Shown here piece after piece: positions 1 to 11,430 of a stretch of DNA of 64,000 nucleotides. The notes beneath the pieces were generated by a model. That model saw only the letters and a program-made list of their open reading frames with translations, did no database searches and was not told the DNA's origin. Source of the stretch: Cinnamomum chago (taxonomy: Eukaryota > Streptophyta > Magnoliopsida > Laurales > Lauraceae); NCBI GenBank assembly GCA_038049695.1, contig CP142452.1, positions 35,824,501 through 35,888,500 of the forward strand. The letters run 5' to 3'. Numbering within the stretch: position 1 is the stretch's first letter; each line of letters opens with the position of its first letter. Position numbers and translations under genes: made by a program.

Positions 1-1708
1 TTTCCTTTCATGAGATGAATGGTGTTTTATATACTTGCACATAACCAATACAAAAGACATAATGGCTCATGAGATGAACCGGAGTCCATGAGTATACTAG
101 ATGTAATACATGTGTATGGATGAGATCCACATATAGGAGACATGTATTGCAAATCTTATACTCAAATATCTTCACAACTAGTGATGAGATTGGACATCTC
201 ATCTGACAAGGTTGCAGCGCCTTGATCACTATGAGATAGTGTGATTTGTCTCGATCATCGGAATGTAAGATTCCGGATCATGGTGCTGGTACATTGGATG
301 TATTGAAGGACCATGAGAAGCACCTTATATACATTGTCTTTATTTTAAGGTCTGCTCTCATAATTCTCTAGCAATAGGCTCATAATCCTGAGACATTAAT
401 GAACTCAAGTTTCTATCTATTCATTTGCTTTGAGTCACCAATGAGTGAGGCCAATTGTAGGTCAACACCTCGGTGATTTGGGTACGTGGTAGTAGAGTTG
501 TGGGAACATTCAATGGTCAAGATGAGCTGTGGGAACATTCAATGGTCAAGATGGAATCTATCTTTAATATCCCCTTGTGCCAATTAATGGATTTATCATT
601 GGAAAGTGCGCACTCATTCCAGTTAAGAGTTAATTGGATCGGTACCAAATGATCATTATAATTAATTGGGGCTCAAGGATAATAAGATATGGATCTTATT
701 TGGTGGACAGGTCCATTTGATCCATGGATATAGATGGAGGGGCCTACTTGTGGTACTGAGGAAGTTTAGGGTCTTCATTGTAATTTATTCCTAAGACTGG
801 AGTGCAATTGCATTTATATGTGGAGTTATTTGCAATTAACTGTGGGCCCGGATTGCACATGAGATGTGGGGTCGCGTGTCCCAGTTGGAGCCAGCTTTCT
901 AAGGAATCCCTAATGGTCCCCACGCTAGCCCAAATTATTAGAAAGATACTAATTCTACTTGAACTCTAAAAGGAAGGTTACTATTTCTATTTGAAGTGAG
1001 ACTTCTAATAGTGGTAATGATAAGCTACTAATTATTAATGGAAGTAGGACTTCTATTTTAATTAGAAAGGAGAAAGCTACTAATTGTTGTGGAAGTGAGA
1101 CTTCTATGGCAACTAGCAAGGGAGAAGTTTACTATTTTGTAATGGGAGTTAAACTTCTATTTCAAATAGGAAAAGAGGAGTTATGGAGGGCTATAAATAG
1201 AGGAATCATCCCCTCTTGGTCGTGCATCATACATAGAGCATATACAGCCCCTTTGTGCAAGTGTTGCACAAGTCCTCTTCCTCTCTAAGTTCCCCTCTCT
1301 TTCACCTTTAGTTCCCTAGAGTTACTAGTTGGGTTTTCTCTTGAAGATTCCACCATCTTCTTGAGAAAAGAGATCTAATACGGGTCATAGCGTGGAAGAT
1401 CAAAAGGTATTGGAGAATCTGAATTGGATTGTGAAGGTGTTCATCATCAAAGTAAAGAACTCAAATTCTCTATTAGAGCACAACAAAGCTCCAAAGGTAT
1501 ATCTACATCCTTGTATGCTGTAGATTTCGTGGTTGCATGTTTGTGTGCTATTTTCTATCTTCTAGATAGTATATGTTGATGTACATGGCCATGAGTTTGA
1601 GGGATTGCATCCTGGATTGGGTTTAATGCTTTCTAGATTATTGATCCCTGCATCAAGTGGGTCAAAAGTTTTTGAAACCCGTCTGGAAGGCCCACCTATA
1701 TTCCAACA
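1..1708 (+). repeat. Copia 5' LTR (left end outside the window)
   Basis: The segment ends in ttccaaca and is followed after two bases by a Met-type primer-binding site, the normal layout at the 3' edge of a plant Copia LTR. The start is not in the window, so the LTR exceeds 1.7 kb. It contains a TATA box, a CT-rich stretch after it, and a 29-bp direct duplication (about 495-553, unit containing gtgggaacattcaatggtc). It has only loose similarity in layout to the solo Copia LTR at 4896-6884. Small reading frames in it are not genes. The copy is inactive because its pol is truncated. Confidence 0.75.
1192..1199 (+). promoter_or_regulatory. TATA box of the Copia LTR
   Basis: The motif tataaata lies about 510 bp before the LTR end in ggctataaatagagg, followed by a pyrimidine-rich stretch. 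This fits the U3/R promoter of an LTR. Activity is inferred, not shown. Confidence 0.5.
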
Positions 1709-1710
1709 AT

Positions 1711-1723
1711 TGGTATCAGAGTC
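1711..1723 (+). other. Primer-binding site (initiator Met tRNA type)
   Basis: The sequence tggtatcagagtc differs by one base from the usual plant Copia primer-binding site TGGTATCAGAGCC, which pairs with the 3' end of initiator tRNA-Met. It sits two bases after the LTR end at 1708, fixing element orientation as plus. Confidence 0.85.
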
Positions 1724-3050
1724 ATACCTCATCTCTAATCATGTTAGATCAGCAAGCTTGCTCCAATCTTTGCATGAGATGCGAAGAAGATGAAGCAAGG
1801 GCTATGTAAGGATCAATTTTGATGGATTTGCTTGGTTTGATAGTAGATTCATATTTGGATGGTCACAAAAGGGTTTAATAATGATGGAAGGATAATAGGA
1901 AGCTATTGGAACACTTTGGAAGTGTTTTGGTGAAGAATGGACATAAAACAGAAAACCCATGTTGCAGAATTTCGTCAGTCCGGTCGACCTGGCCCGTGCT
2001 CGGTCGACCGGCTGACTTGCAGGTCGGTCGACCGGGCCCCCTGGCAGGTCGACCGGGCCTTCTGTGCAGAAACTGATTTTTCCAGTTTCGGGTCTTCTTT
2101 TACTTCCTGTTTTCCAACATTATTTGGCAGCCTATTTTGTGATTTGTATGGTTGTATGAGATACTAACTTGCAGATGATCATGTCCTCTCCATATGGCCC
2201 ACAAGTCTTTTGCTTTCTTTTATGGTTATTGGTTTATTTAAGGCTAAATGTAAAGGGCGTCATGGTTTCCTTGGTTTCCCGTGAAAGGGTAAGGCATGAT
2301 GAATTTCCCTATAGCCATTTTATTTCCATGTTTAGATTACCATATAAGTCTCATTATTGAGGCATAAGAATTTATGTAATTTTTCTAAATTTGTAAATTC
2401 TGGCGATGTCCGAGACAAAGAAGGAAAGCGATGTTGGACTCCTAATCAAAGAGTTTTGGAGTTGCCCAAAGAGTTTGATGAACTCCAGAAGTTTTGGAAA
2501 GTCTAGAAGTCCAAGAAGTCTATTCCGCTTGAGCCATGTGGAGAAGAGGACTAGTTTCTATTTTTTGCAATTTCTATTTATGGATGCATGCTTAATTTAG
2601 AATATTTCAAGATCTGATCCAAACATTGCAAGTTACTAAAATTGGTCAAATCAAATTAATTTTTGGAAAGAGTTCTAATTAGTGTTGATGACCCATGAGA
2701 TGGACACATTGGTAACACTAATTTAGAAACTGGACTTTCCTTAAAATAACTTGACTTGGAACCAATCTTAGATCATGTCATGAGATGATTTGATATTCAT
2801 ATGTATACATGTGGGCCCTAATACCTTACAAGGAAATCCTCAATTCTAAAATATTAAGTGGGAATGGGGCATTTATATTTAGAAATCCCCATGGTTTTCC
2901 ACCATAGGTCCATTGTGAGGAAAGTATTAGCCTCGCGCCATCTTGAGAATGGTCATTCCCCACGGAGGGCTTTTACTTGTCTGGTTACTAGATATGGATC
3001 TCCTATGGATAGTGTTAGTGAGACGGGGCGGGGCGGGGGCCCACTCCCCA
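1724..3050 (+). other. Copia leader, first part (no gene)
   Basis: This is the untranslated leader between the primer-binding site and the nested insertion at 3056. It has no supported coding sequence. It holds an array of ggtcgacc palindromes at 1982-2054. The leader resumes at 9329 after the insertion, giving a leader of roughly 1.7 kb without it. Confidence 0.55.
1982..2054. repeat. Four spaced ggtcgacc palindromes
   Basis: The 8-bp palindrome ggtcgacc occurs at 1982-1989, 2002-2009, 2026-2033 and 2047-2054, spaced 20, 24 and 21 bp. Several copies extend to ccggtcgaccgg-like arms. A similar arrangement with a different core is at 4600-4672 in another element. Confidence 0.9.
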
Positions 3051-4599
3051 AGGAGTGTGAGAACCCGACCCCTAATCTCTTGTATTAGTGTTGTTTTATT
3101 TGTGGATTAGTTCTTTTAGTGGGATTAGTATTTGTTGGGTTGAGTTTGTGAGCTAGAATGGTTTTTCTTCTAGTTTTGGGCTTTTGAGTGCTTTGGTAGA
3201 TTGTGGGGCCCTTTGGGGGTTCCCTTTTCGGCTTTGCATTTACTTGTGAGATTTTCCCGATTTGTTTCGTATTTTGTTTTTGGCCCGTTGCATTCATCTT
3301 GAGGAATCCTACAACTTTCATGTTGATCCCGTATCCATTTGAGAACCCGAAACCCGATTTCTTGGCCTTGAGGGCAAAACAGTCATTGCACACCAAATCT
3401 GTACCCAAAACTCGATATTCTCGAAATCCGTAAAACATATTCTTTTTGGAAACTAGATATTTCGACGATCAATTCTTCATTCTTCGTCGAATCCATCCGA
3501 GGTCCCGAATTAGATGATTTCAGTCAAACTAGTCCCTTAAGTTGTGGGACCCAACCTCCTTTGTTAACATAAGAGAACCCACCCCCTTCATTGCATCTCA
3601 TTCTCCATTTTTCCAGCACAGCCAGCTGAACCTAGGGTTTTCCCTTGTGTTTCTCTTCTTCTTCTTGCTTCTTCATCTCCAAGCCACACCAAGAGTTCAT
3701 CAATCAAGAAATGGAGATCACCTACCTCTTCCTCATCTTGCAAGCTTTCCATTGATACCATTTGTGAAGAGAACCCTCCATCACAAGACTTCCTTTGAGC
3801 TTACCTTGTCCATTAGAGGACCTTGCAAGTAAGTGTTCTTCTTCATCTTCTAGATTTGTAATCTTCTAGCCTTAGAGAAGCTCCACCTTGATTATTGAAA
3901 GGTTTCCTTGTCATTTCATTGTTTAACCCACTTTAGGGTTTGTTTTGGGGGTTTTTTGTAGAGATTGTAGATCTTGAGCTTGAGAGGTGATTAGGAGCTT
4001 GATTTGCTAGATTGGAACCCAAGGCAAGTGGATGAATGGATGGTTTTAATGTTATCAAAGTTTTATGAGAAAACCCTAAGTTTATTTCTTGTTCTTGATC
4101 ATTGGATACATGTTTGCACATATGCTCCTTGTCACTTATATATGGATTTCGAAATTTGCATATTAATGGTTGTTTCTATCTTGTTAATCTCTTGGAGAGG
4201 TATGCATTTCATTTGGTCAAGTTTGCTCATATGGTTTTATAAGGAATAGGATTGGTTTGGCCATCCATGGTTATGTTTATTAGTTACATTGACTTGAAGT
4301 TGATACTCATTTAATGAGTTTTGTTAAATCATCTATTGTGATGGAAATGTGATCAATAGACTTTGTTTATCCATAGATTTTTGGCTCAATTGGACTTTTG
4401 TATACATTGGAGATTCTTCCCTTTGGTTTGGTTTTTTGTTAAATGGGAAGAAAGAGGTGTTTAAAGTTAATGTTTCATCGGAGTTTTAATGAGGATTTTA
4501 AGTGAATATGGAATAAAAATGTTAGTGGTTTATGTGTTGGAAGGAAAGGAAGAAGAGGAGGAAAAAAATTCAGTTTCCGGACCTGCTACACGCCCAGGT

Positions 4600-4672
4600 C
4601 CGATCGATCGGACCTACAGGCCGATCGATCGGCCTGTCTTTAACTGTAAGGCTTTTTGAGCCGATCGATCGG
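4600..4672. repeat. Three ccgatcgatcgg palindromes
   Basis: The 12-bp palindrome ccgatcgatcgg occurs at 4600-4611, 4621-4632 and 4661-4672. The first two extend to 18-bp perfect palindromes (4597-4614 and 4618-4635). They lie in the Tekay-like solo LTR just left of the nested Copia insertion. Text after the array (ctctgtgcataactg) resembles text after the 1982-2054 array (cttctgtgcagaaactg). Confidence 0.9.
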
Positions 4673-4895
4673 ACTCTGTGCATAACTGTGAAATTTGATA
4701 TTGTTTTTTTTTTTAAACCTTTGGGCTTTCTATGAGTCCTAGGGGTATATACCTTAGTGTTAAGACCAATTATACCCTAATCTAAGGTCTCTAAGACTAG
4801 GGAACTAAAAGAAAGAATGGTGTTGATTTAGACACTAATTCTTGGTTTTAGGTGGGACCCTGGCTACCCTTTTTGGACTGTTTGGACCATGTGTG

Positions 4896-6884
4896 TGTTG
4901 GGATTGGTGTATGCCCTAAAGCCCACTGACTGCACTCTCATCTTTGTAACTGGATATTTATTGGTTATTTAATGGAATGACTTCTTTCTCTTTATACTTG
5001 TGTATATGTATGGTTGTGTAAGGCCCATTGTTTTCTAGTAATGACTTAGGTGTGTAGTGGCTACACACAGTTAGGTCTGAGTCATGGACACTTGAAACAA
5101 TAAACTTGTTCATAACTGAGAGATGGAGTTGGGCACTTCATCTTGGTATAAGTTATAATAAGATACTCTCCTGTATTCAGGGTGACTTACCTTAGTCAAG
5201 GAGGTCTTTCCGGATTTATCTCATTAGTGCATGTGTCATGCATTGAACAGGACCACTTGTAGGTGTGATCTCTATAATAGTACTATCACAGAGAGAGATC
5301 AAATCACCTCTTGCTACTGAGTGACCAGTGCTCTTAATCTTGAGCATTTGTGGATGAACTGACGAAGTCAAGTTCTTGTGCTTTAATTCACTATGGGTGA
5401 GATCCTGTTCATGGGTCAACAGCTCTGTGTTTTGGGTGCTTGGGCTTGATTAGTTGGGACGTGCAAATGCAATATGGAATCTATGCCATCACATGATGGA
5501 ATGATCGTCCCCTTAGAATTATCCGATTAATCATCAGAATCTAAGATCTTAATATATGGATGTTCCATATGGATATTGAACTTGTGGGTCGCTCCCTGGA
5601 TCAAGAGAATGATATCCGGATGATGATTAAGTCAAGGGTATGAAGTTCTAAGGTTTAGATGTAATCAAGAAGGTAGATAGTACATCGGTTAACCTACTTG
5701 ATTATGGATGTTACATAGAGGGGCATTATGGTCATTGTACTTGGTAGGTCAAAGACAATCGTCAGTCTATGATGAGCTTTAATTGCAATTTAATATTTGT
5801 CCCTGGAGTGCAACCATAACTCTTTAGTGGAATGAGTTAAGGTTAAAATGATCCTAGTGTTGCTATGGGGTTAGCATGGACATTTTGGTCATTTTGGGAG
5901 CCAAGGGCAAATATGTCTTTTGGTCCCTTCTCTAGCCACTTTCCTAGATTGGCAAGGTTTCCTAAATTGTTTAAATGTGTGGAGAAATAATTTTGAGTGT
6001 AAATTCAAATAGGCCCATGATGGCATACATGAATTATAACTCTAGATAAATTATTTAGTGCATGGGCCATAGTATATGTGGGTCCCAAGTTTGTGTAGGT
6101 CCCATTAATTGGAAGGAGTTCTCTTTGTGCAAGCTTTCCTAAAGTTTAGTAGCTTTCTAATTCAATTTAGAAACTAAATGGAAAAAGGAAAGAGGGCTGG
6201 ACGTCCATGAAGGAGTGTGGTTTCAATTTTGGAAAGTTCCTATTTTCTCTCCTTGGTTTCCTAGTTCTTTCAAGATACTTTCTCTCCAAGACATTCAGCA
6301 TTATATATTGCTGGTTCCCTCTTTGGGCGTGGATTAACATTAAGAAAGAGAGGAGAGAAAACCCTCTTGGGGCGTGGGAGATCTATTAGAGAGAGGAGAC
6401 CAGCTACACCTTTCCTGGTTGGACGTCCATTGCACATAAAAAGTCTTCTTGCTGGTGCACGTTTTTGCTCCTGGAGAAAGACCATATCAGGTCTGGTTTT
6501 CTCACATAAAATCAAGGGAAAACAGTTAGGAGGAAGCCTAGTTTGTTCCCACCAGCAATAGCCAATCAGATTGTAGAAAGGGGAATAGAGGAGAAGACTA
6601 GAAGGAGCATTGTTGCAGAAAATTCCTGCAACCAGCACTGTCTTCTGCTGGCTGATAGCAGACCTTTGCAGCATCCTTCTCAGAGGTTTTAAGTCTTCAA
6701 AACATCAGGTATAAGTTCTTCTATGTTTCTTATATGATTTAAACACATGTTGATCATGGTTTCATGGATTTATATGCATGTATTCATGGCTGGAATCAGA
6801 TCTGTTTTTCTAGTTTTTAAAACTTGAACAACCTCAAATCAGCCATGTTAGTCTCTCCCAAGATCTGATATGCATAAACTTTCA
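4896..6884 (+). mobile_element. Solo Copia LTR nested in the Tekay-like LTR
   Basis: It begins tgttgggattgg, a typical start of large plant Copia LTRs, and ends aaactttca. The 5-bp TSD GTGTG is at 4891-4895 and 6885-6889. No primer-binding site or coding sequence follows, so it is a 1,989-bp solo LTR. Without it the host sequence joins as ccatgtgtgagaatg. The open frames inside it (for example 6270-6674 minus) have no family features. Confidence 0.85.
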
Positions 6885-7680
6885 GTGTGAGAATGTCTTG
6901 AGCCGACACGCCTCACGGTTGGTTCGGTGGCATCGAAGTTCAATCCATTTCAATCTTGAACGGGATGGAACGACGCGATATCTTCTTTATATCTAAACAC
7001 AAGTCTTTCCCTTGGTTATCGCGAATTTTATTCCTTTCGGTGACTGAATAGGTTGCTCGATGTTTCCGGATTAATGTCATGCCTAGGATGGACTGTTTAT
7101 AATCTTGATTTTTGCTATTGTAACATCTAGTACTACCCATAAGCTCATTTTAAGTTTTGAAAATAATGAAAGTGCATAAGGAGCCCGGAATGTCTTCAAA
7201 CTCAAGGAGTACCAAGTAATGACTATAATCGACATACGGGACCCCTATTCACTTAAATAGATCTTGAAATTAATACTTTTCCTGAAATTGTTATAGTTTA
7301 TTGTTTCACCTCATCTCCAAGAGTTGCATTACATGACTTGTTTTCCCGAAAGCATTGAAGTTACTCTAGTAACAGTTACTTGTCCCGAAGTGCATTGCAC
7401 CACATGATATGTCAGTGTGCCCTTGAGCACCCCCGTCTTGCCCGTTTGATTATGTAATTGTACTTGATTTACTTGCATTGTCTCGATTGTATTTGACCTA
7501 TGAGTCGGCACCACTAAGCTTGGATAACCCTGTTGGTCTGATCCACCGACTTGGAGATCCCCCTCTTGTCCCGCCAGCTGCAGTTTGGATCCCGCTACCC
7601 GGTTATTACCGTGGTCTTGTCCCGATACCGCAGATTGCTACTGTGGTCCCCGATGCCCGGCTCGCTACCGTAGTCATGTG

Positions 7681-7815
7681 TAGTATATGTATATGCATTC
7701 ATGAGATCCACTGTTTCTCCTCACCTCGAGTGACTGAGATCAATGCCTAGTATATGTATATGTATTTATATGAGATCCCCTGTTTCTCCTCACCTCGAGT
7801 GACTGAGATCAGGGC
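7681..7815 (+). repeat. Two-copy tandem duplication, about 63 bp
   Basis: Two adjacent copies contain tagtatatgtatatg and ctcctcacctcgagtgactg, with only a few differences. They lie in the Tekay-like solo LTR. Confidence 0.8.
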
Positions 7816-7959
7816 CTAGTTATTGCTCTATCGCTTTAGTGATAGAGGACTTAGCTTCGTGTGGTTGCCATCTTGTCAGTCCCGATTCCTTGGATACCCG
7901 ACATGTTTTATATTGCTTACTTGTTTTCCGATAAATGATTTGTTTCCTTTATGAAAGTT

Positions 7960-8700
7960 GTTATTTAAACAAGTGTTCATATTCTCCAATGTAAATTCAG
8001 TTATTATTATATTGTTTTCTGTTCTTTGTACACGCACATGTTTTAAACGAATGTCGGTTGGGTGAACACCCATGCTTTTACATATGTTTCAAACAATCCA
8101 TGATTTTGCTAGATTTACATGATTACACATGTTTTAAAGGAATACCCGAATTGTTAAATATCCGTGCTTTGTTTTAAATGACATTTGGTTTGTCAGATCC
8201 CTAGGTTTACCCACGTTTTTAAATGAATACCCGAATTGTGAAATATCCATGCTTTGAAATATGTTTTAAATGACACGTGTTTTGTCAGATTCCTATGTTT
8301 ATACCTGTTTTAAATTATTACCCGAGTTATTTAATATCCATGCCTTGAAATATGTTTAAATGAACACTAGTTTTGACAGATTTCTTTGGTTACACCGGTT
8401 TTAAATGAACACTCGGTTTGTCAAATATCCGTATTTTCACATATGTTTCAAATGGACATTGGTTTTGCCAGACTGCTATGAATACCTGGTTTATTGTATA
8501 CTTATGTTTTTACCTAAGTCTCAAATGAACGTTTGTTTTGTCAAACCACTATATTTATACATGTTTTAGACGAACACCCGATTGTCAAATATCTATTATT
8601 ACAGATGATGTAAATGAACACATGTTTTATTAGATATTCATGTTTTACCCATGCTTGAAACGAATACATGTTTTGCCCGAGATCCACGATTTTGCACCCG
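7960..8700 (+). repeat. Degenerate minisatellite, about 85-95 bp unit
   Basis: Variants of aatacccgaattgt, aatatccatgctttg and catatgttttaaatgaac recur every 85-95 bp through the right part of the Tekay-like solo LTR. At least seven degraded units are visible by eye; exact borders need a tandem-repeat search. Confidence 0.6.
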
Positions 8701-9328
8701 TTAATTATATGCAGTATTTAATCGAATAGCATGATTTATCATATGTTTTATTCTTCAGTATATTTATGATCTTTTCATCCACCTGCCAGACCGTCGTGTC
8801 TGACCCACTACTTTTGGTACTCAGGTTCAGATTTCTTCGTCCCGAGTTGAGTGCTTGAGTCGGCTGTGGAGCCATGTTTTGCAGGTTGTTTTGTCGGCTA
8901 TGTCATGTAGGCATTGAGCTTGACATCGGAGCTACGTCACATGTTGGGTAGTGGTTAATAGCTTATTGTTGTATGGCTTTTATTAGCCTCTTTCTTGGGA
9001 TTCTTAATTAATGTACATTGATAATTGTAACTTGAACATATATGGGAATGTAATATCCTGTTACTGTCAGCTCTGTAATTTATTGTGATGGTTTACTCCA
9101 GTCTGATATGATTCTTGATATGATAACTATATGCTAAAGGTTGAGTGCGACGCGGAATCCGATGGCCACGGACTTCGGGTCGCAACGCCACAAAAGCTTC
9201 CGCAAAATATTCAGAATGTGCAGGAATGTGTTGTCTTCACACACGCGGATCCTGGGAGAAGTAAAATACATTTATGCTTAAATCCCATTCCCGCCCCCGA
9301 GGTTTCGGTTCGGGGGCGTGACAAGGAG

Positions 9329-9719
9329 GAGCTTCTCGCAACGGTTGTCATGCAATGCTAGTTGGTGGGTCACACTTAACTAAAATAATGATGTAGTATC
9401 CCCAAGGATTTGCCTCATGTATTTTAGAAACCAAAGCTAATCGGGAGTCATTCATTATTTGGTATGACATACCTAGATAATAATGAATGAAGGGGATCAT
9501 GGGAAGTTAGTCTTAATCCTAATTTTGACCAACTTTGATCCGCACCAATCTAGGTGGTATCCGCACTCCCCAAGGAGGCATACCCCGGGGATTGGGATTC
9601 CGATGTATTCTAAATTTAGTGGTTATGAGGATTCCATATAAGTTTGGTAGAATACTAAACCCTAATGTCATTTAAATTCACTAATTGAATGTATGGTTAT
9701 GTGCTACAGTATTTCCAGC
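9329..9719 (+). other. Copia leader, second part (no gene)
   Basis: This is the continuation of the Copia leader after the nested insertion, ending at the gag start codon. It contains a bacterial-looking but meaningless CG-richer stretch around 9540-9600 and no supported gene. Confidence 0.5.
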
Positions 9720-10976
9720 ATGAATTCAAATACTTTCAATCCACTTGCGACCATCCTCAACCAGAATAAGTTGGTGGGATCCAATTATGTAGACTGGAAA
9801 CGGAACCTGGATATAGTCCTGACAGCTTCAGGATATAAATATGTCCTTACCAAACCCCCCTTAGATGAGCCATTGCCGGAAGCATCACAGGAAGAAAAGG
9901 AACTTTACACCAAGTGGGCCAAAGACGATGAGATGGCCAGATGTTACATACATGCATCTATGTCTAGTGTTTTACAACATCAACATCAATCATTTAAGAC
10001 TGCATATGATATTATATCAAACTTAAAGGAGATGTTTGCGGAACAGGGCAGGCCTGCTAGACAGGCTGCTATGAGGGTGCTTATAAGCACCAAGATGGCT
10101 GAAGGCACACCAGTACAGGACCATATGTTGAAAATGATGGACTCATTGAATGAGTTAGATGTACTGGGGGCTGCGATTGATGCAGAATCGCAGATTGATA
10201 TAATCCTTGAGTCACTACCAGAGTCATTCAACAATTTCAAGGTCAATTATAACATGAATAAAATGAATCTGACTTTGGCCGAGTTGTCTAGCCAGCTGGT
10301 GGTGACTGAAGGGATTATGAAGAAAAAACCAACTGCCTTGATGACAGAAAAGTCATTTGCCAAGTCCAAACCGAAAGGAAAAGGGCGGAAATGCAAAAAG
10401 AAATCAGTTCTGAAGGGTCCTAAGGCGGAGAATGGTCCTAATGGTGGTGTTGGCAAGGCTATGGGATCGAGGACAAAAGGAAAGTGTTTCCATTGTGGTA
10501 TGACAGGACATTGGAAAAGGAATTGTCCAGATTATCTGTCTAAGAAGAAGACCTCAGGTATGATTGAGTCACTTGTTACTGAAGTTAGTTTTGCAACTGG
10601 TACTTCAGAATCTCGGTGTGTGGACTCCGGGGCAACTAATCACATTTGTAATTCGTTGCAGGGGTTCCGGGAAACCAGGAGACTCAATGACGGCAAAATC
10701 ATTGTCAACCTAGGATCTGATGCTAAGGCGGATACGGTCTCAGTAGGAATTATTACTTTATGTTTTCAAGATAATAAGTTGGTTTTGTCAGACACTCTAT
10801 ATGTACCGTCTTTAAGACGGAATTTAATTTCAGTTTCTAGTTTGGTGAATAAAAGTTATTCTATTACTTTTGGTACTGAAGTTGTCATAAAGAGAAACGG
10901 TGCTTTTATATGTTCTGGCAAGGTAACTAATGGGCTTTATCTGTTAACTCCTACAATGTATGAGATACATGATTAG
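9720..10976 (+). pseudogene. Copia gag and protease, broken polyprotein
   Basis: The protein starts MNSNTFNPLATIL, the usual start of many plant Copia gag proteins; this ATG is chosen over the one at 9693 because of that match. In order it has the gag domain (UBN2 type), a perfect CCHC zinc knuckle CFHCGMTGHWKRNC near 10485-10530, and an aspartic protease with the active-site motif VDSGATNH near 10620. The frame ends at 10976, and the next domain continues in another frame from 10960, so a single-base frameshift separates protease from integrase. In an intact element this region encodes the particle protein and the enzyme that cuts the polyprotein. The fault makes it a pseudogene; reverse transcriptase is absent. 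Confidence 0.88.
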
Positions 10977-11430
10977 GCCATCATTAAAGAGAATGTCACC
11001 TTCATCTAATCCAACAAAACTTTGGCATTTGAGGCTAGGTCATATAAACCTAAATAGGATTGACAGGCTAGTGAAAGATGGTATCTTGTCTTCATTGGTG
11101 GTAGAACCAATGCATGTCTGTGAATCCTATCTGGAAGGGAAAATGACCAAAAGTCCATTTTCATCCAAGGGCAATAGGGCCAAAGATTTATTGGAATTAG
11201 TGCATACTGATGTGTGTGGGCCCATTAATGTCAGGGCCAGAGGAGGATATGAATACTTCATCACTTTCACAGATGATTATTCAAGATATGGATACATATA
11301 CCTTATGCACCGCAAGTCCGAGGCTTTTGAAAAGTTCAAAGAGTTTCGAGCGGAAGCGTAAAAACAATTAGGTAAAAGTATCAAGACTCTTCGATCAGAT
11401 TGAGGAGGGGAATATCTCTATGGTGACTTT
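10977..11430 (+). pseudogene. Copia integrase fragment, truncated
   Basis: The frame that overlaps from 10960 has the GAG-pre-integrase part (LWHLRLGHINLNRI) and the start of the integrase core (HTDVCGPINV, FTDDYSRYGYIY). The second cysteine of the HHCC finger is tyrosine (CESYLEGK). In-frame stops follow at about 11359 and 11400, and recognisable sequence (GGEYLYGDF) ends near 11430. Everything downstream (rest of integrase, RT, RNase H, 3' LTR) is missing, through deletion or insertion of the next element. Confidence 0.85.

Larger units (their letters stand above)
3056..9323 (+). mobile_element. Solo LTR of a Tekay/Del-like Ty3/gypsy element, with nested insertion
   Basis: It starts tgtgagaacccg and ends gggggcgtgaca, and is flanked by the 5-bp TSD AGGAG (3051-3055 and 9324-9328). 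Removing the nested Copia LTR leaves about 4.28 kb without internal gag-pol or a repeated second LTR, so a solo LTR produced by LTR-LTR recombination is the simplest reading. The end resembles the ends of Tekay-type LTRs, including the one at 25463-34010 in this window; that sets the plus orientation. Small open frames at 3085-3438, 6207-6674 and 7478-7750 are treated as chance. Alternative: a non-autonomous element without recognisable LTR pair. Confidence 0.8.

Noticed and set aside
1605-1793. Small open frame across the Copia primer-binding site
   Set aside because: Short, spans LTR end and leader, no conservation.
3085-3438. 117-residue minus-strand open frame
   Set aside because: It lies in the solo LTR, with no domain and an overlapping plus-strand frame.
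6270-6674. 134-residue minus-strand open frame
   Set aside because: Within the nested Copia solo LTR; no family features.
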